Program-made: the position numbers and the translations under genes | Assembly (NCBI GenBank): GCA_958299035.1 | Contig: CATQJL010000223.1 | Coordinates: 69,981,006-70,045,005 of the forward strand | DNA length: 64,000 nt | Origin: Cylicocyclus nassatus | Lineage: Eukaryota; Nematoda; Chromadorea; Rhabditida; Strongylidae | Direction of reading: 5' to 3' | Notes under the pieces: generated by a model | What the model saw: only the letters and a program-made list of their open reading frames with translations | What the model was told of the DNA's origin: nothing | Databases searched by the model: none | Shown: positions 1 through 11,967 of the stretch, in pieces | How the letters are laid out: each line of letters begins with the position of its first letter | Numbering within the stretch: the stretch's first letter is position 1

Positions 1-55
1 CAGTGCTCTATAATTTGCTAACTCGAAGCCTATAAATGAAGGAGGTCATTCTAGA

Positions 56-466
56 TTAAAGGCAGCGTTTCGGCAGATTCTCGACTTGCAGTTTTTTTGG
101 TTACCTGGGGTAATTCGGGGTGCTGATTCGAAAATCCACATTGAAGAGCGCAAAAATGGCAAAAACCTCCACCTAAAACCGTTACGCGCAAGCCATTCTA
201 ATACGCGCGGACGAGCTTGCGATTCTCCCCCCGTCAGAGGAGGCATGCCACAACATTATAACAGCGTGGATCCCGCAACGATTCTACCCTTCTAACCATG
301 GCGGGACGTGCTCCACTCGTCCGAATTCAAAACGGGAAGCCTTGGGAAATAGTGGTTTTTGTTATTTTCGCGCTCTTCAATGTGGATTTTCGGAATCAGC
401 GAATCGAATTACCCCCACGTAAGCAAAAAGCTTCATGTCGAGAATCTGCCGAGCCGCTGCCTTTAA
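56..466. mobile_element. Foldback MITE, AAAGGCAGCG family
   Basis: The ends are inverted copies: TTAAAGGCAGCG at the left and CGCTGCCTTTAA-like at the right. Pairing continues inwards for over 100 bases (left arm about 56-180, right arm about 340-466). No transposase is present, so this is a non-autonomous element. Relatives with the same terminal motif lie at 3569-3935, 34017-34790, about 46615-46930 and about 59760-60150. The superfamily is not established. Confidence 0.7.
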
Positions 467-2871
467 GGTTTTGCTGCACGCGTCAAAAATTGAGTTTGGT
501 GTAGAAACGAACGCTGCAAGAGAACTTATTGCTATTATTGCTAATGAATCGACATGAAATAAGGGCTACAAAAACACTCTGGACTTAGTAGCTATCAACA
601 ACTCAGATCATAGCGAGGCAAACCTATACTTCTAGGCTAAATCGACTTTGAATTTCGTTAGTTGCATCAAATTGATTCTATAGATATTTTAGTGAAATTA
701 TTGAGCGAGGCGGGTCTCAACTTAAACTTTGCCATTCCACCTGTGTGCTCCACTGTATCGCTGAATCGGCGATAGTGTCACGAAAAAAATAAGGATCAAA
801 AGCGGCACTTTTGTGATGTTGTCGCACATCTATCTTTGGAAGAATTTTTCACGGGCTAGATCCAGTCTGCTAAGTGGATTACTTCAGACTGTGTACATTA
901 CTGAGCAAAGTTTGAATGTTTTTCAAATCACCAAACTCTGTTCGATATGTTACATGCATAAAAGAATACAAAAGTCGTTGCTTCCGTTCTTTGAGTGAAT
1001 GCAGCGTATCTAAATTCCCGCAACCGCACGCATAGGCTCACCTTGTAAGATTTTCCAGAATCGAAGTTATAATGAAAGACATTTTGAGCTAGCTCAGTAC
1101 CCTCTTTCCCAATATACTTGAGATACTTTGTTTTACCAGGTGTCGCATAACTTAATTTTTTTTACCGTTTTTACTTCCTTCGCAATAACTCATATTCCTC
1201 GTTTCTCAAATAAGTTTTGCGGTACCAGACAGAACAAAGCAAGCTCTGCAAGAGACACCCAAAAATTTGCTCAAAATTTGTTCTTCATAAAGTTCGAAGC
1301 CGAATTTACAAAAGAAGTGAATACGCGGAAAAGTTTTAAAAAAGTACCTCCGCTCAAAAATTTCCGACGGACTTCCTAGTTGCTCAAAATGTAAAACCTT
1401 CGATAGTCTAGAGATAGGGATTAAAAAGTGAAGGTTATTTGTATATCTACCATTCAAAAGTTGAATGTTGTTCATGAAAAGAATAGGAAAAAGATGCAAA
1501 ACAATTAGCGAAAGCAGAAAGGACTTCTAAAAATTGAATGAAAACGCTGAATTAGTTCGAAATCTCTCATTTGGCAACTTTACAAATAGCAGGTTTCCCT
1601 CCAAAAACAAGAACTCCCCGGCATGAAGGAAAACGAGGAAAAGCGCTAATTTCTTCTTCGTGACAAAACAACCATGTTTCGGAAGGTGATACTATAATAA
1701 GAAGAAGATATAAGAAAAAGTAGAGAACAGTTATAAAAACGCAAAGTTTTGCTTTTATTACGCCGAAATGCATGTCAAGACCAATCTATTTTTAATGCGT
1801 TCTTTGAGTTTTTACCCTTTCGCTTAGTTTCTGTTATTTGCGACGTTGACAGATTTGTTCTGCTTGTGATACTGAGCGGGATGTCCTCAAGTGCAAAGGA
1901 AATTGTTGCTTATTAGCTCCAATATAGGCCTATAAACAAAAACAAGTTTTTGCAGGTTTTTGCCAGACATTTCGCCATAGTCAAAGGAGTTAGCCCCGCG
2001 ACATTCTCTACATTACGAACACAAGCAAGATCTATAATGTGCGGAAAAACCGCGTGAAAAGAGCTAAACTGGAGAAATAGCAGTAGATTTCTTAAGCACG
2101 GTTTTTGCAGGTCTTTCGCTTAAGCCAAAAAGGGGTTTTGCGACGTTGTCGGCGTGAAAGTAGAAATTGAGAGCTTTGATATGATATGCAATTTTCCAGA
2201 TTTGGTTACAGGACAACAAAGAAAAGGGGACCAGAGCCAAATGCTCCGCGCCCCGCGTTTGGGGTAGCGAGGTAGCGCGCAGCGCGCGGAGACGCAGACG
2301 AGTAGAGGAGAAAGGCCAGAGCCGGCGGATCATTTGGCTGTAGTCGTAGAACTGCGCGGGTTTTAAAGGCAGTGTCCAGGCAAATCTGGGCATATGGGTT
2401 TTTTGCCTGGAAACTGTTGAGAAGGTTGCAGCTAAGGCACTGACCAAATCCCAGTGCAAATAATTCATTCACGGCTGAGAAATCCATTCATAAACACTCC
2501 GCTGCTGCGCCGTGACCGTAACACTTAGTATTGGTCCCAGCGCGTAAACCCTGTTTATATACCTTTCTGATCATCATTACGCAGCTAATGGCACTGACAA
2601 CGTGGTAAGCGTCAAAAATCATTCCATGACCAGATAAGTCAGTATTTTTGTGTTCGACTCTTTGCGCAACATTTGGGCGCAGTTCCTCGTTTCTATTGCC
2701 TCTTTTTATTACCTCTCTCGTAAAACTCTGAAGCTCAATCGAAGTCTAGAAAGATGTTTCTTGAAAGATATTATCTTGAATATTGAGGAAAAATTTTTTG
2801 GGGTTTCTACAAAAACCTTCTTTTTAACACAAAACACAGAAATACGACCTTCGAATTTTCACACAATCTTC
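467..2871. other. No gene seen; AT-rich with one GC-rich block
   Basis: All open frames are short and none has recognisable motifs. A GC-rich patch at about 2216-2370 (GCGCGCAGCGCGCG core) stands out. It is followed at about 2358 by a TTTTAAAGGCAGTGTCC end resembling the AAAGGCAGCG MITE family; I could not find its partner end. The long minus-strand frames at 2064-2487 fall in this patch. Confidence 0.5.
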
Positions 2872-2874
2872 TTA

Positions 2875-3338
2875 CAAGGGAAGTCACTTAACTTAGGTCG
2901 GGCTTTTGAAATGTGACACATATGGTTGGAATCAGCTTGAAACGCTGATTTCAAATCTGCTTTCCTTAGCTGCGAAGCTTTCCTCTGAAGCGAGTTATGA
3001 GCTTTTTCCTGAGCAAATTTTGCGTGTTGACCGACTTAGGCATGCTACGGCATCATCATCTAGGTAGTGGTTGAAATGCATATTATACCCTATCAAAGCC
3101 AAATGACTCAATTTGATGTTATTTTGATTTTCCACCACTTTTTGGGCAGATTTTCATCTAAAGATCTTCTTTCCATATTCAGTTGTATGTCAATGACACA
3201 TACTAAAAAAGCTCATAACTCGCTTCAGAGGAACGCTTCGCAGCTAAGAATAGCATATTTGGAATCAGCGTTCCGAGCTGAATCTAAATATGTGTGTCTC
3301 ATTTCAAAAGCCCGACCTAAGTTAAGTGACTTCCCTTG
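2875..3338. mobile_element. Foldback MITE with TTA target duplication (Harbinger-like)
   Basis: Inverted ends CAAGGGAAGTCACTTAACTT (left) and its complement (right) are flanked on both sides by the trinucleotide TTA (2872-2874 and 3339-3341). Arms are about 130 bases, including a cleanly mirrored AACGCTGATT segment. A 3-bp TTA duplication is typical of PIF/Harbinger elements; assignment to that superfamily is inference. A sister copy is at 11590-11964. Confidence 0.7.
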
Positions 3339-3568
3339 TTAGTTTCGGCTTCGTACTTATGTAGAATAACCTCAAGCAAATACTTGGGTGTTATTTTATT
3401 TTAGCTTGCTTTTTCTCTAATGCTACCGCAAAACTTTTTAGGAAGCTAAAGTCGTATAAGCCCTAAAAGCAGGAAGTTAAAATGCTTATTTCTACACGCT
3501 GTAGAATGACAGGATTATCCACCTATGCGTATTCTCTGTAAATATTCTTTTGGGGGAATCGAACATTC

Positions 3569-3935
3569 TAAAGGCACGGTCCACCCAAAATGGTGTCGAT
3601 GAGATTTTGATGCCCAACAGTAGTGGGACCCCCAACTGTATACTTGTTCAACTTGCGCTGACAGAAGTTGCTTCCGATGGAAAGAATGGCTTCGAGAATT
3701 GCTCGAATGAGAGAATCACCACGTTGGCTCCTCCCTTTGAGTGGGCGTTACGTTCGTCGCGCCCATCCGTACGCGCTTAACCAAGCACCGTTCCACAGAA
3801 ATCGCTCTGCGGGTTCTGAAAACGGGGTTTTTCGTGGTTTTCGCGGATTTTCGACTTGATGTTCGGAACCAGGGGAGAAGGCCCTGAAACGGCAAAAACA
3901 TGGAAAACGAAATTTTGGGTGGACGTTGCCTTTAA
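3569..3935. mobile_element. MITE, AAAGGCAGCG family
   Basis: The left end TAAAGGCACGGTCCACCC and right end GGGTGGACGTTGCCTTTAA are inverted copies about 365 bases apart. No transposase frame is present. The left-end motif AAGGCACCGTCCACC recurs in the nested element at 34335. Confidence 0.7.
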
Positions 3936-3987
3936 GCTCTAAATATAGCAGCGCCTCTGAAGTCAATATCAAAAAACATTAATAACA

Positions 3988-4366
3988 CTAGCTTGCTTAC
4001 CCGGCTCCGCTCGGCCCTGTCAAAACACTGTAATAAAGTTGCCATTCCTATCCCTGTACAGCCTTTCCCTGTGCCCACTTCTACACTTCATTTCCCGTTC
4101 TCTGTGTTGTTTTTGAAATCAGCATGCCCACTTACCCCCTCCCCCCGTGCCAACTCCCAGCTTCATAGGTGAACTCTCCAAAAAAATCGATAAAAATCGA
4201 TATCGATCGACAACGAAAAGTAGCGTATGACACGCTCCCTGCCCCAAGGAATACGTACGCCAAGTTTGGTCCAAATCGGTTCAGAAATAAAAATTTCTAT
4301 TCCGCACATACATACATACAGACAAGACATGCAGACAAACACACATTCAGCTTCATATAAGATTGA
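3988..4366 (+). mobile_element. ATACAGAC-tailed retroposon, copy 1
   Basis: Starts with CTAGCTTGCTTACCCGGCTC and ends with a microsatellite built from ACATACATACAGAC units followed by TTCAGCTTCATATAAGAT. Between them is a shared block (ATCGATATCGATCGA, then AGTTTGGTCCAAATCGGTTC). Two other copies in the window share this order. No coding capacity, so a SINE-like or truncated non-LTR element is likely; the parent family is not identified. Confidence 0.55.
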
Positions 4367-4580
4367 TATTAATATTAATATTCATACGTATGCATGTCGA
4401 CGCAATGCCACAACCACAACTGTGGGGTTTGAAAGTCAAGCTGTGACAGAAAAGCTCAATATGAGACTTTTTCTACGAAAATGTCAAGTTCCACACAGTG
4501 TCTGAAATGTCCGTATGAAACGCAAAAAATCATCATTTACTCAAAACGAGCTTGATGAAATACGTTATTCAGTTTTATTA

Positions 4581-5346
4581 AGTTGGAAATTAAGTTTTGC
4601 AATTGTCTTAATAACTTTCTTCTTCCTCAACTTGGCTCATCCAAATTTTGACATTATGTAGATTATGACGAAAGCTACAAACGCAGCTTTTCTCCTGCCC
4701 AATTCTGATGTCGCAGGAAGGCTACGGTAGGTATATGACATAAGGGAAAAAAATTATGAAATTTTACATTTGGCTGAAACTTGGCAAGGGGGGGGGTATC
4801 CGACATGCTGATCACGGAAGGATTCTGGAAAGGCATGGTAAGGGCTCTTCTCAAAGATTACAGTAGGTCTACAGTTCAAGGTCTCACCCTAATCAAGAAG
4901 AAGGCATTGATTCAACAAATGATTATGATATTCATGTTCGCCAGGTCAAATAACCCCAATGTGCGAACTCTCGGCAAATTTTAAGGCCCCGACTCCTAAG
5001 TCATTGACTGTTGACTTCAAAAGCCTTGCGTGCAGCGGATCGCTCGACTTCGATTTTGAGAGAACGTAAAATTTCGAGTTATCTTCAAATCACCTTTCTT
5101 TCTTATTGCATCAAATAAGTCAACTTTTAGCAACAATTCACACACATTTTCGGATCATTGCGCTGAATCTAAGCTGCTGACGGCTTCCTGACTTACAATT
5201 CCAAAATTTCGAAATTCATTAGAACTCTCGAGTTTTTCTAATACGTATTTGAAATACACATAGTTTGTGCACAGTTATAGTCTTTGAGTGCGCAAAATCC
5301 CAAAAGACCAAGTTATAAAGGAAGTTGCACAACTTAGTTTCCAACG
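4581..5346. mobile_element. Tc1/mariner-type MITE, AGTTGGAAATTAAG ends
   Basis: The left end AGTTGGAAATTAAGTTTTGC is mirrored at the right (GCACAACTTAGTTTCCAACG). TA flanks both ends (4579-4580, 5347-5348). A diverged second copy without a clear right end covers about 7690-8480. The 68-codon frame inside has no recognisable domain. The right-hand TA is shared with the next element. Confidence 0.6.
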
Positions 5347-5348
5347 TA

Positions 5349-6245
5349 TTAGGTTGCAAAGAAAGTTCCCGGGCACTTGCGAAAATTTTTTTCAAATCGC
5401 TGTAACTTCAAGCAGATTGATTCTTTTTTGAAGCTACGAACTTCATTGCAAAGACAATTTTGTCCGCAACATATATTTCTCTTGCTGGCTTCTCAGCACC
5501 TCACTGCGGTTCACCAGCATGCGCAGAAGGGAAAAAGGTCGTCGCGAAAAGTGGCCTATTTGTGCAGGATTATCTCAGGCAGGATGAGAGCTGGAAAGTT
5601 CAGATGCTGTAGTTATATAGAGTTCTGCTGGGGCTGTTATGGGGACCATTCATGTTTTTGAAGAATCATCTGCACAAAAATTTTCCCCAGAAAGTTTGAA
5701 AAATCGACCATTTTTTGCCCCCAAAAATGCACCATTTTTCGAGTAAATGGCTTTGAAGACACCTCGTTTTGCACAGGGCGGACCAAATCTTTGATTACTG
5801 CGAACACGGTTGGGGTAACTACTGCAGGCTTCCACATCTTTTGGACCCATCGTCCAGGCGTGGCGATCTCCGCAGAAGCGACGCGAGCTGCGAAAAGAGT
5901 TGCAGTCAGAGGCATGTTCGACAGCTTGTAATTTCTGAGCGCAAATCGCAAGACTCGAGTGCAGCTACGGGTCAGAAGTCGAAAGGCTTCTCAATCAGAT
6001 CACAATGATTTGGACGGTAGGAAGAAAAATTGTGAAATTTTTGTGGGTGGAAAGATCTATCTTTTTGATGTGCAGATCGAACACGTCTTGGCATCGATAA
6101 AAGTCAGAAGGCGTGCTAAAAACTTCAGACTTCCCTCTATTGAAGAGTATAAAAAATTTGGTGTCAAAATCCGACCGAGAGCCGAAAAAAATGCGTTTGA
6201 AAATGAAATTTCTAAAAGTGCCCGGAAATTTTCTTTACAACCTAA
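5349..6245. mobile_element. Mariner-type MITE, TTAGGTTGCAAAGAAAG ends
   Basis: The left end TTAGGTTGCAAAGAAAG and right end CTTTACAACCTAA are flanked by TA on both sides (5347-5348, 6246-6247). Inner TIR sequence (CCCGGGCACTTGCGAAAA) is shared with the element at 22418-23328. About 0.9 kb with no intact transposase; the frames at 5377-5661 and 5637-5951 are non-conserved readings of this element. Confidence 0.7.
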
Positions 6246-6829
6246 TAATACATGATATGCAAGTTTTATACATCTCTTACTATAGTATAGAACTTAGCCA
6301 AGAGTCACAAACGTTCAAAGACATTCTTTATACCAACAATGAGCTGTTTTAGCAGCGTATTAATCCAATATATATACATATATATTAGGCCACTAAGTTT
6401 TTTTTCTTTGATAGCCTGATTATGTCCTGATGATTTTCATCCAAAACTCATAGAGCGCTGATGATGAACAATGTTACCGGAAGGGCTTAGCAGTTCAAAA
6501 TTGACGTAACAATGCCAATTTCCCTAGTTTTCATACGATTTCATCCTATCATTTTCAAAAGGCCCTGCCCGTCCTGTAAAAAATTTTGGTCACATTACAA
6601 ATTATATAAAATCAAGCTTGCAAAGTCTGTAATAGTGGTTTAGCGAAAGAACCCAACTTTTTGGGTATTTGCAGAGCGTAGAATTACTGAAAATTTCATA
6701 AGCTGAATTTTCAAAGCAATCACTAATTTGCGCAAATGATGTTCAATAACAATCATGCTTCAACTCGCGGGAACGAGCTTTCATGTTGCTGCAGTTGCAT
6801 GTTAAATGAACTTACCAATCAGCACTTTC
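6246..6829. other. No gene seen
   Basis: AT-rich sequence with a short TATATATACATATATATTA palindrome at about 6369. No ORF with recognisable motifs and no repeat ends detected. Confidence 0.5.
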
Positions 6830-7685
6830 CACCTCTTGCCCTACGACCCTACCCCATATTCCTAAGATGTCATAGAGAACCGTGCAATTTGGGCCCTTCT
6901 GCGCGACGTGTTATGACTACCCTACCCGCGTACTTGATAAAGCGCGACTAGAACGCCAGAGGTCTCACACAAAAAGTCAATTCTCTCAAATAAGACAGAA
7001 AACTACTATACTAAACGTAACACTGAAACTAACTAAAAGTACTAGACCTTTAGGTTGCGGGACGAGCCCCGATATCCCGCGCCACCATGCCCAGAACATT
7101 TTCTCCACCAAGCCTACTCGGGATTTCTCTCAGGTCCTGCACGACACCTGGCCCGCGCGGAACGTGCATCCCTCTTCTCTCCCGCGAATGGTATTTGCTC
7201 GGATCCCCAAACCACAAACGAACTCTTCTTTGAATCCAACTACTTGCCCGACCGCTTGCTCGGAACATTCATACGGGAGCTTGCCGGACGCTGCCAAGTA
7301 CAATGAAAACCGATCAATAAGCGATACTTAAAAAACAATGGACGGCGAAAAAAGACACTGCCGCTCCGGCGCGGCTATATACAACCCTCTGCTTGGCAGC
7401 GCGCCAGTAGAATGGGTCCAGCCGCGAAAGTGGTAGCGCGACTGACAGTGCGACAACCAGTGCTCCCCGGCTCGCTATTTCGGAGAGCTGCTCGCATCAA
7501 GCGTCGGGTCTCTCTTCATCAACCACCCATCCTGTCTCGAGTATGGCTTACGTGAGACCACTCTCGGAGAATTCTCGGAGGATACTCTCGGAGGAAGATT
7601 ACGAGACGGCAGAGCGAACTCCATAGTGGAGATAGCTGGTCGTATCCAGCTCTTATACCCCTTTTTATGTAAGTTTTCATGGATA
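6830..7685. repeat. GC-rich island, unidentified repeat (possible solo LTR)
   Basis: Markedly more GC-rich than its surroundings. Its last 200 bases (7488-7685, with TACGTGAGAC, AGCGAACTCCATAGTGGAGA and TATACCCCTTTTTAT) are paralleled at about 11190-11345 in the same order, so it is dispersed. A TATA-like GGCTATATACAACC lies at about 7372. The 149-codon frame at 6882-7331 shows no domain I recognise. A solo LTR is a guess; terminal TG/CA repeats were not demonstrated. Confidence 0.35.
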
Positions 7686-7689
7686 ATAT

Positions 7690-8480
7690 TGAGTTGGAAA
7701 CTAAGTTTTGCGACTGGTCTCATAACTTCCTTCTTACTCAACATGGCGCACTCAAATTTTGCCACTGCGTTGGTTGCTACGTAAGCTACAAGCGCAGCTG
7801 CTGTCCTACCAAATTCTGACGTTGCAGTGAGGGTTACAGTAGGTGTATGGTATGAAGGGGAAAAATTCGAAGTTTGACGGATTTGGCTGAAACTTGGCAT
7901 AGTGGTGTTATCCGACATGCTGATCACGAAAACGATAGTGAAATTGCGTGATAAGGGCTTTTTTGTAGGATTACTGTAGGTTACGATATGGGGTTCTTAC
8001 CCTAAACAGGGAAAAAGGCGTTGATTCAACAAATGAACGTGAAATTCGCGTTTAGCAGGTCAAATAATCTTACTATGTAAAATCTCGGCGAAATTTGAGC
8101 TTTGGACTCTTTAGTCATTGACGGTCGTTCCCAGCAGCTCTTGCGTACATCGACTCGTTCGACTTTATGAGGACGCTAAATCTCGACATGCCCATAAATT
8201 TTGTTTCTTTCTTACTAGGCCAAAGGAGTCAACCTCCAGCAATAATTTTTAGACAAATCCGGATCTCTGCGCATAGTCTAGGGTGTTAAAGGCTTCATTT
8301 TAGCCTGAAACCCCAAAAATTCTCAAATTTCACTAGTTTTCATAAAACGCCTGAAACCTTTCTTTTTCGGGTTCAAAACTCAAACAATTTGTGCTCTCTT
8401 GTAGCTCACATTGCCATCTACATAATGCCAAAGTTTGAGTGCGCCATATCCAAAGAAAGTGAAGTTATGAAACCTGAGAA
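7690..8480. repeat. Diverged copy of the 4581-5346 element
   Basis: Collinear with 4581-5330 over most of its length: GAGTTGGAAACTAAGTTTTG, then TTGGCTGAAACTTGGCA, TCCGACATGCTGATCACG, TTGATTCAACAAATGA and TAGTCATTGAC occur in the same order. The right terminal repeat is missing or diverged. No coding capacity. Confidence 0.6.
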
Positions 8481-8662
8481 AGGTTTCGGGGAGATATACC
8501 TAAATTTAGGTTAAATTTTGATTTTTTAAAGAAGAATCAATTTTTTCCTCCTTCCTGACCCCTCTTTTCTTTTTTCCACCTTTATATTCTCCCTTCCCAT
8601 ACAGTCTTCCCATATTCCTTCCTTCGACCATTCCTAGTAAATACAAGAAATGAAACGAAAGT

Positions 8663-8793
8663 GAGTTCTTTTATCATTCTTCAAGCTCAAACTATGCAAG
8701 TGCACACTTGCACTTGCATAGTTTGAGCTTGAAGGAATATAAAAGAACTTGCTGATTACAAGTGTGCAAGTGCACACTTGCACACTTGTAATC
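8663..8793. repeat. Two adjacent near-perfect hairpins
   Basis: Hairpin 1 pairs 8663-8702 with 8711-8750 across an 8-base loop, with only a few mismatches over 40 bases. Hairpin 2 pairs GATTACAAGTGTGCAAGTG (8754-8772) with its exact complement at 8775-8793. The core GTGCAAGTGCACACTTGCAC occurs in both. Such stems may be young foldback elements or hairpin RNA precursors; no evidence of transcription can be seen. Confidence 0.75.
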
Positions 8794-9565
8794 AACAAAT
8801 TTATCGTCCTGCGGGCTGGTACCTCTGAAGATGATTTTCGGTTTTTTTTTCTGTCCTTCAGATTGAAGTAATCAAGTTTAATTTGGATTTTGCAAGCATA
8901 TGGCCGGAATTGAATTACCCTAGTCCTGTCTTGATAATGAGCTAATGTGATGTTTTCTATTCCGCGATAGTGATGGTATGCTGGGTGAATAGTCAATGCA
9001 TAGTAAGAGAAATATTTCGTAATTTGAAACAGGGTATGTATTAGAAAATGCATCGTTTGCCTATTTGGATATTATTCGAATTTTTATGGTGATAGTTGTA
9101 AGTATTTTCACTAAAATTTTTAGAGAAAAGTATAGCATACATTGGCGCGCTGATCTATTAGTTAGCAAATGTTCCCTAACGTTCTACAGTAATCTTACTT
9201 ATACGCTGGGGTCCCAAAGATACACCGTGAAACTTATGGATCAATCGCTCGAACGTAACGAAAGCTCGCCTCCTCGGAATAGCAATATTTGCGCGATTGC
9301 GCTATCCCACATTAATCTCCGCATAGCATTGGTCACGCTTTGAGGAAGGGATAGGATTCTCCTCACTTTCGACTAGTGATAGTGGCTTTTATCCCGCATC
9401 CCTCAGCTACTTTTAGCGGAATAGAATTCTCTCCAGCTTGTAAGTAATGATGAAAGCATCTATCAGCCATCTCTCAATACAGCACCCATCGCTTTCAGAA
9501 AGAAACTAACAAACAAAAAGGTAGCTTGAGGCATTAAGCTCGATAACTAGTGACGGTGATTTGGC
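8794..9565. other. No gene seen
   Basis: No conserved frame. The minus-strand 139-codon frame at 8634-9053 overlaps the hairpins and has no domain. Confidence 0.5.
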
Positions 9566-10640
9566 ATGATGGATAGAACGCGGTTGACAATGGAACAAAG
9601 GAAGTTTGTATTGGAAACTTATGTGAAGGCGAAACATCGGCGAAGCACAGAGGGGTACGCGACGGAATATCAGGCTCTACCACCAGCTAGGCATACGACT
9701 GAGCGGATAAAAAATGTGAGCCAGAACTTCACGTTGCAGAACTGTATTAAGGGACGCTCAGGAAGGCCGAATATTTGCATCAACGTGGAGACTTCAAATG
9801 AGCTGCTTGGGACTGTTTCGCCGTTCACCCAGGAATTCGGTAGGGCAAGCTGCTTGTGAATCTGGCGTGTCAAAGTCTTCTGTTCACAGAATACTAAAAC
9901 GACACAATGGAAGAGCTATATTCCGACTAGTCCTAGCACTAACTGCAGATGACAGCCCACGCAGGATTTAGTTTGCAGGTGGTACTTAGAAAACTTTTCC
10001 GCCGATGCATCTTTCACAAAAAAAAATAATCTGGAGCGAAGAAACGACATATAAGCTAAACGGGATGGTAAATAGGCATAATCGCACATACTGGGTACCA
10101 GAAAATCCACATACACGGAGTTCAAACATAATTTACCAGGAGTGAGCGTGTGGTGCGGATTATCATCGTCAGGTCTCAATGGACCCTTTTTTTGCATCCA
10201 CATTAACGGGAACCGTCTACCTCAGCTTCCTCCAGGAAAACATCATGCCATGCGTACTGCGAATGTTCCCGAGTGCAACAAATTTTTATTTTCAACAAGG
10301 TGTAGCCCCTCCCATTTTCACCATAATGTTATAGAAAACCTAAATGCGGTATTTAGTGGATTAGACGTGGTAGTAGGAGGGAATTTCCAGCACAATCTAT
10401 GGATCGTACTCCGCTAAACTTTTTCTTTTGGGGTCACCTAAAAAAATAAGGTCTATGGTGGAAAACCAACAAACATGGAAGAGCTGAAGGATGCTACTGA
10501 AAGGGAATGTCGGGTAATATCGTCTGAAACTTTACGGGAGGTCTTTAGTGAAAAGAAGGATTTGCCCTTATTCTTAAGTATCTCGCAAAAGAGCAAAGAT
10601 AACTTGATTAGTTTCCGCTACTATTTCTCATTCTGCGTCG
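9566..10640 (+). pseudogene. Decayed IS630/Tc1-mariner-type transposase
   Basis: Pieces of one transposase occur in order but in different frames. At 9566-9830 is a helix-turn-helix region (TMEQRKFVLETYVKAKHRRS, then KGRSGRPN). From about 9833, shifted, comes SVGQAACESGVSKSSVHRIL. At about 10030 comes [20 protein letters not shown] with YWVPENPH, then VWCGLSSSGLNGPFF, then a degraded FQQ-GAPP-HFH region at about 10290, TPLNFFFWGHL near 10410 and MEELKDATERECRVISSETL at 10475. The residues expected to be the first two catalytic aspartates are altered or lost (WSEE rather than WSDE; FQQ followed by Gly). Several stops and frameshifts make it non-functional. Terminal inverted repeats were not located. 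Confidence 0.75.
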
Positions 10641-11589
10641 GCAGCTTCCTAGATAGACACAAGCTCATCATCTCACTCTAGGGCTAGTCTAACCATCGAA
10701 TTTAGGCTTTTAATTCCCTTTACATTCGCCTAGATCCAACGTATCTTGCAAATTGCCGCTGTTACCGCTTTTAGCAATACGGATGTTCTTTAGACAGAGG
10801 TAAAGTTGAACCTAAACAACCCGAAATGTATAAGAACCAGTCCCGAAAACCAGCGAAATTTTCTTCGACAACAAATTAAAAATTTCTACTCCATCTCCTT
10901 TTGGTAATAACCTTAAGAATATGCCCCGAAAGGCATATCGCATATTTTTGTGCAGAAAAACGACTCGAAAATCCTAGCTCCACATAGTGTAATACTCAAA
11001 CTACCAATGCCCCAAGTTCTCGTTTCTGACGGATTACCAAGTATTTGTACCTATGGAAAAAAAGGTCGTGACTGTTCAACCATTTTACCTAATTCTACCC
11101 TTTCATCAACATTTCAATTGCATACATCATTATCTCCTCATTTTCGAAATAAGCTCGAGGACGAGCTCACTAAAGAAAAAAAGAGAGATGTCGCTCTTCA
11201 TTGATCACTCGCGCCGCTTACCTGTTCTGTCTCGATATGGTTTACGTGAGACATAGAGCATGGCCGAGCGGACTCCATAATGGAGACTCCATCCAGTATT
11301 CAGCCCCGTCTCACACCCCTATATCCCCCTTTTTATAAAACTCATATGGAAAATAAGTGTTTGAATGTTTGAAAGCATTAGGTCTTCATGCGCGAAATTC
11401 CATAGTTATTTAAATCGACAAAGCTTTGGGGACCGTATATGATGTATTCGGTGCTCTACCTTCAAATACGACTGATTCATCCAAAACTTGAAGGGTAATG
11501 AAAAAAATTTTTGTCAAGTTAGCATCTTCCTCCTCCCCACTGTTAAAGAAATCGATGGAGGATTTGCAAAATGCTTATTCGTTAACTTA
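10641..11589. other. No gene seen; contains second copy of the 7488-7685 repeat
   Basis: About 11190-11345 repeats the end of the GC-rich island (ATATGGTTTACGTGAGAC, GAGCGGACTCCATAATGGAG, CCCCTTTTTATAAAA). The rest has no recognisable frame. Confidence 0.4.
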
Positions 11590-11964
11590 CAAGGGAAGGA
11601 TACTAATTTAGATTCGCTTTCTCGGATGAGACAGATATATTTGGACATATCCTCGACCGGGTGATGTTACGGTGTCGACGCTAGGTGGTTTTGCACTTAT
11701 ATAGTGCCTTCTTTCAAGGCCAAAAGAATCAATCTGATATTAGTTCACTTCAGTTCCTAGCACTTTTTCCGAGCAGATTCTCATCTACATGTCGCCGTAC
11801 TACATTCAGAAGCTTGTTAATTACTCACAACAGCAAGCCCATAACTTGCTTCGGAATAATGCTAAGCAGCTGGGAACAACATATTTGGAGTCAGCGTTCA
11901 AAGCTGATTCCAAATGTATGTGTCTCATCCCAAAAGGCGAATCTAAGTTAGTATCCTTCCCTTG
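11590..11964. mobile_element. Foldback MITE with TTA target duplication (Harbinger-like), second copy
   Basis: Inverted ends CAAGGGAAGGATACTAA and its complement, with TTA at 11587-11589 and 11965-11967. Arms extend to a mirrored block around TGAGACA. Same family as 2875-3338, including the inner AAGCTGATTCCAAAT segment. Confidence 0.7.
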
Positions 11965-11967
11965 TTA

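Noticed and set aside
2064..2487. Two overlapping minus-strand frames of 93 and 134 codons
   Set aside because: Both ride on a GC-rich low-stop patch, overlap each other in different frames and show no motifs.
6882..7331. 149-codon plus-strand frame
   Set aside because: Lies in the GC-rich repeat, starts on a non-conserved ATG, competes with frames in other phases and has no domain.
7475..7927. 150-codon minus-strand frame
   Set aside because: Spans the border between two unrelated repeats, so it cannot be an ancestral gene.
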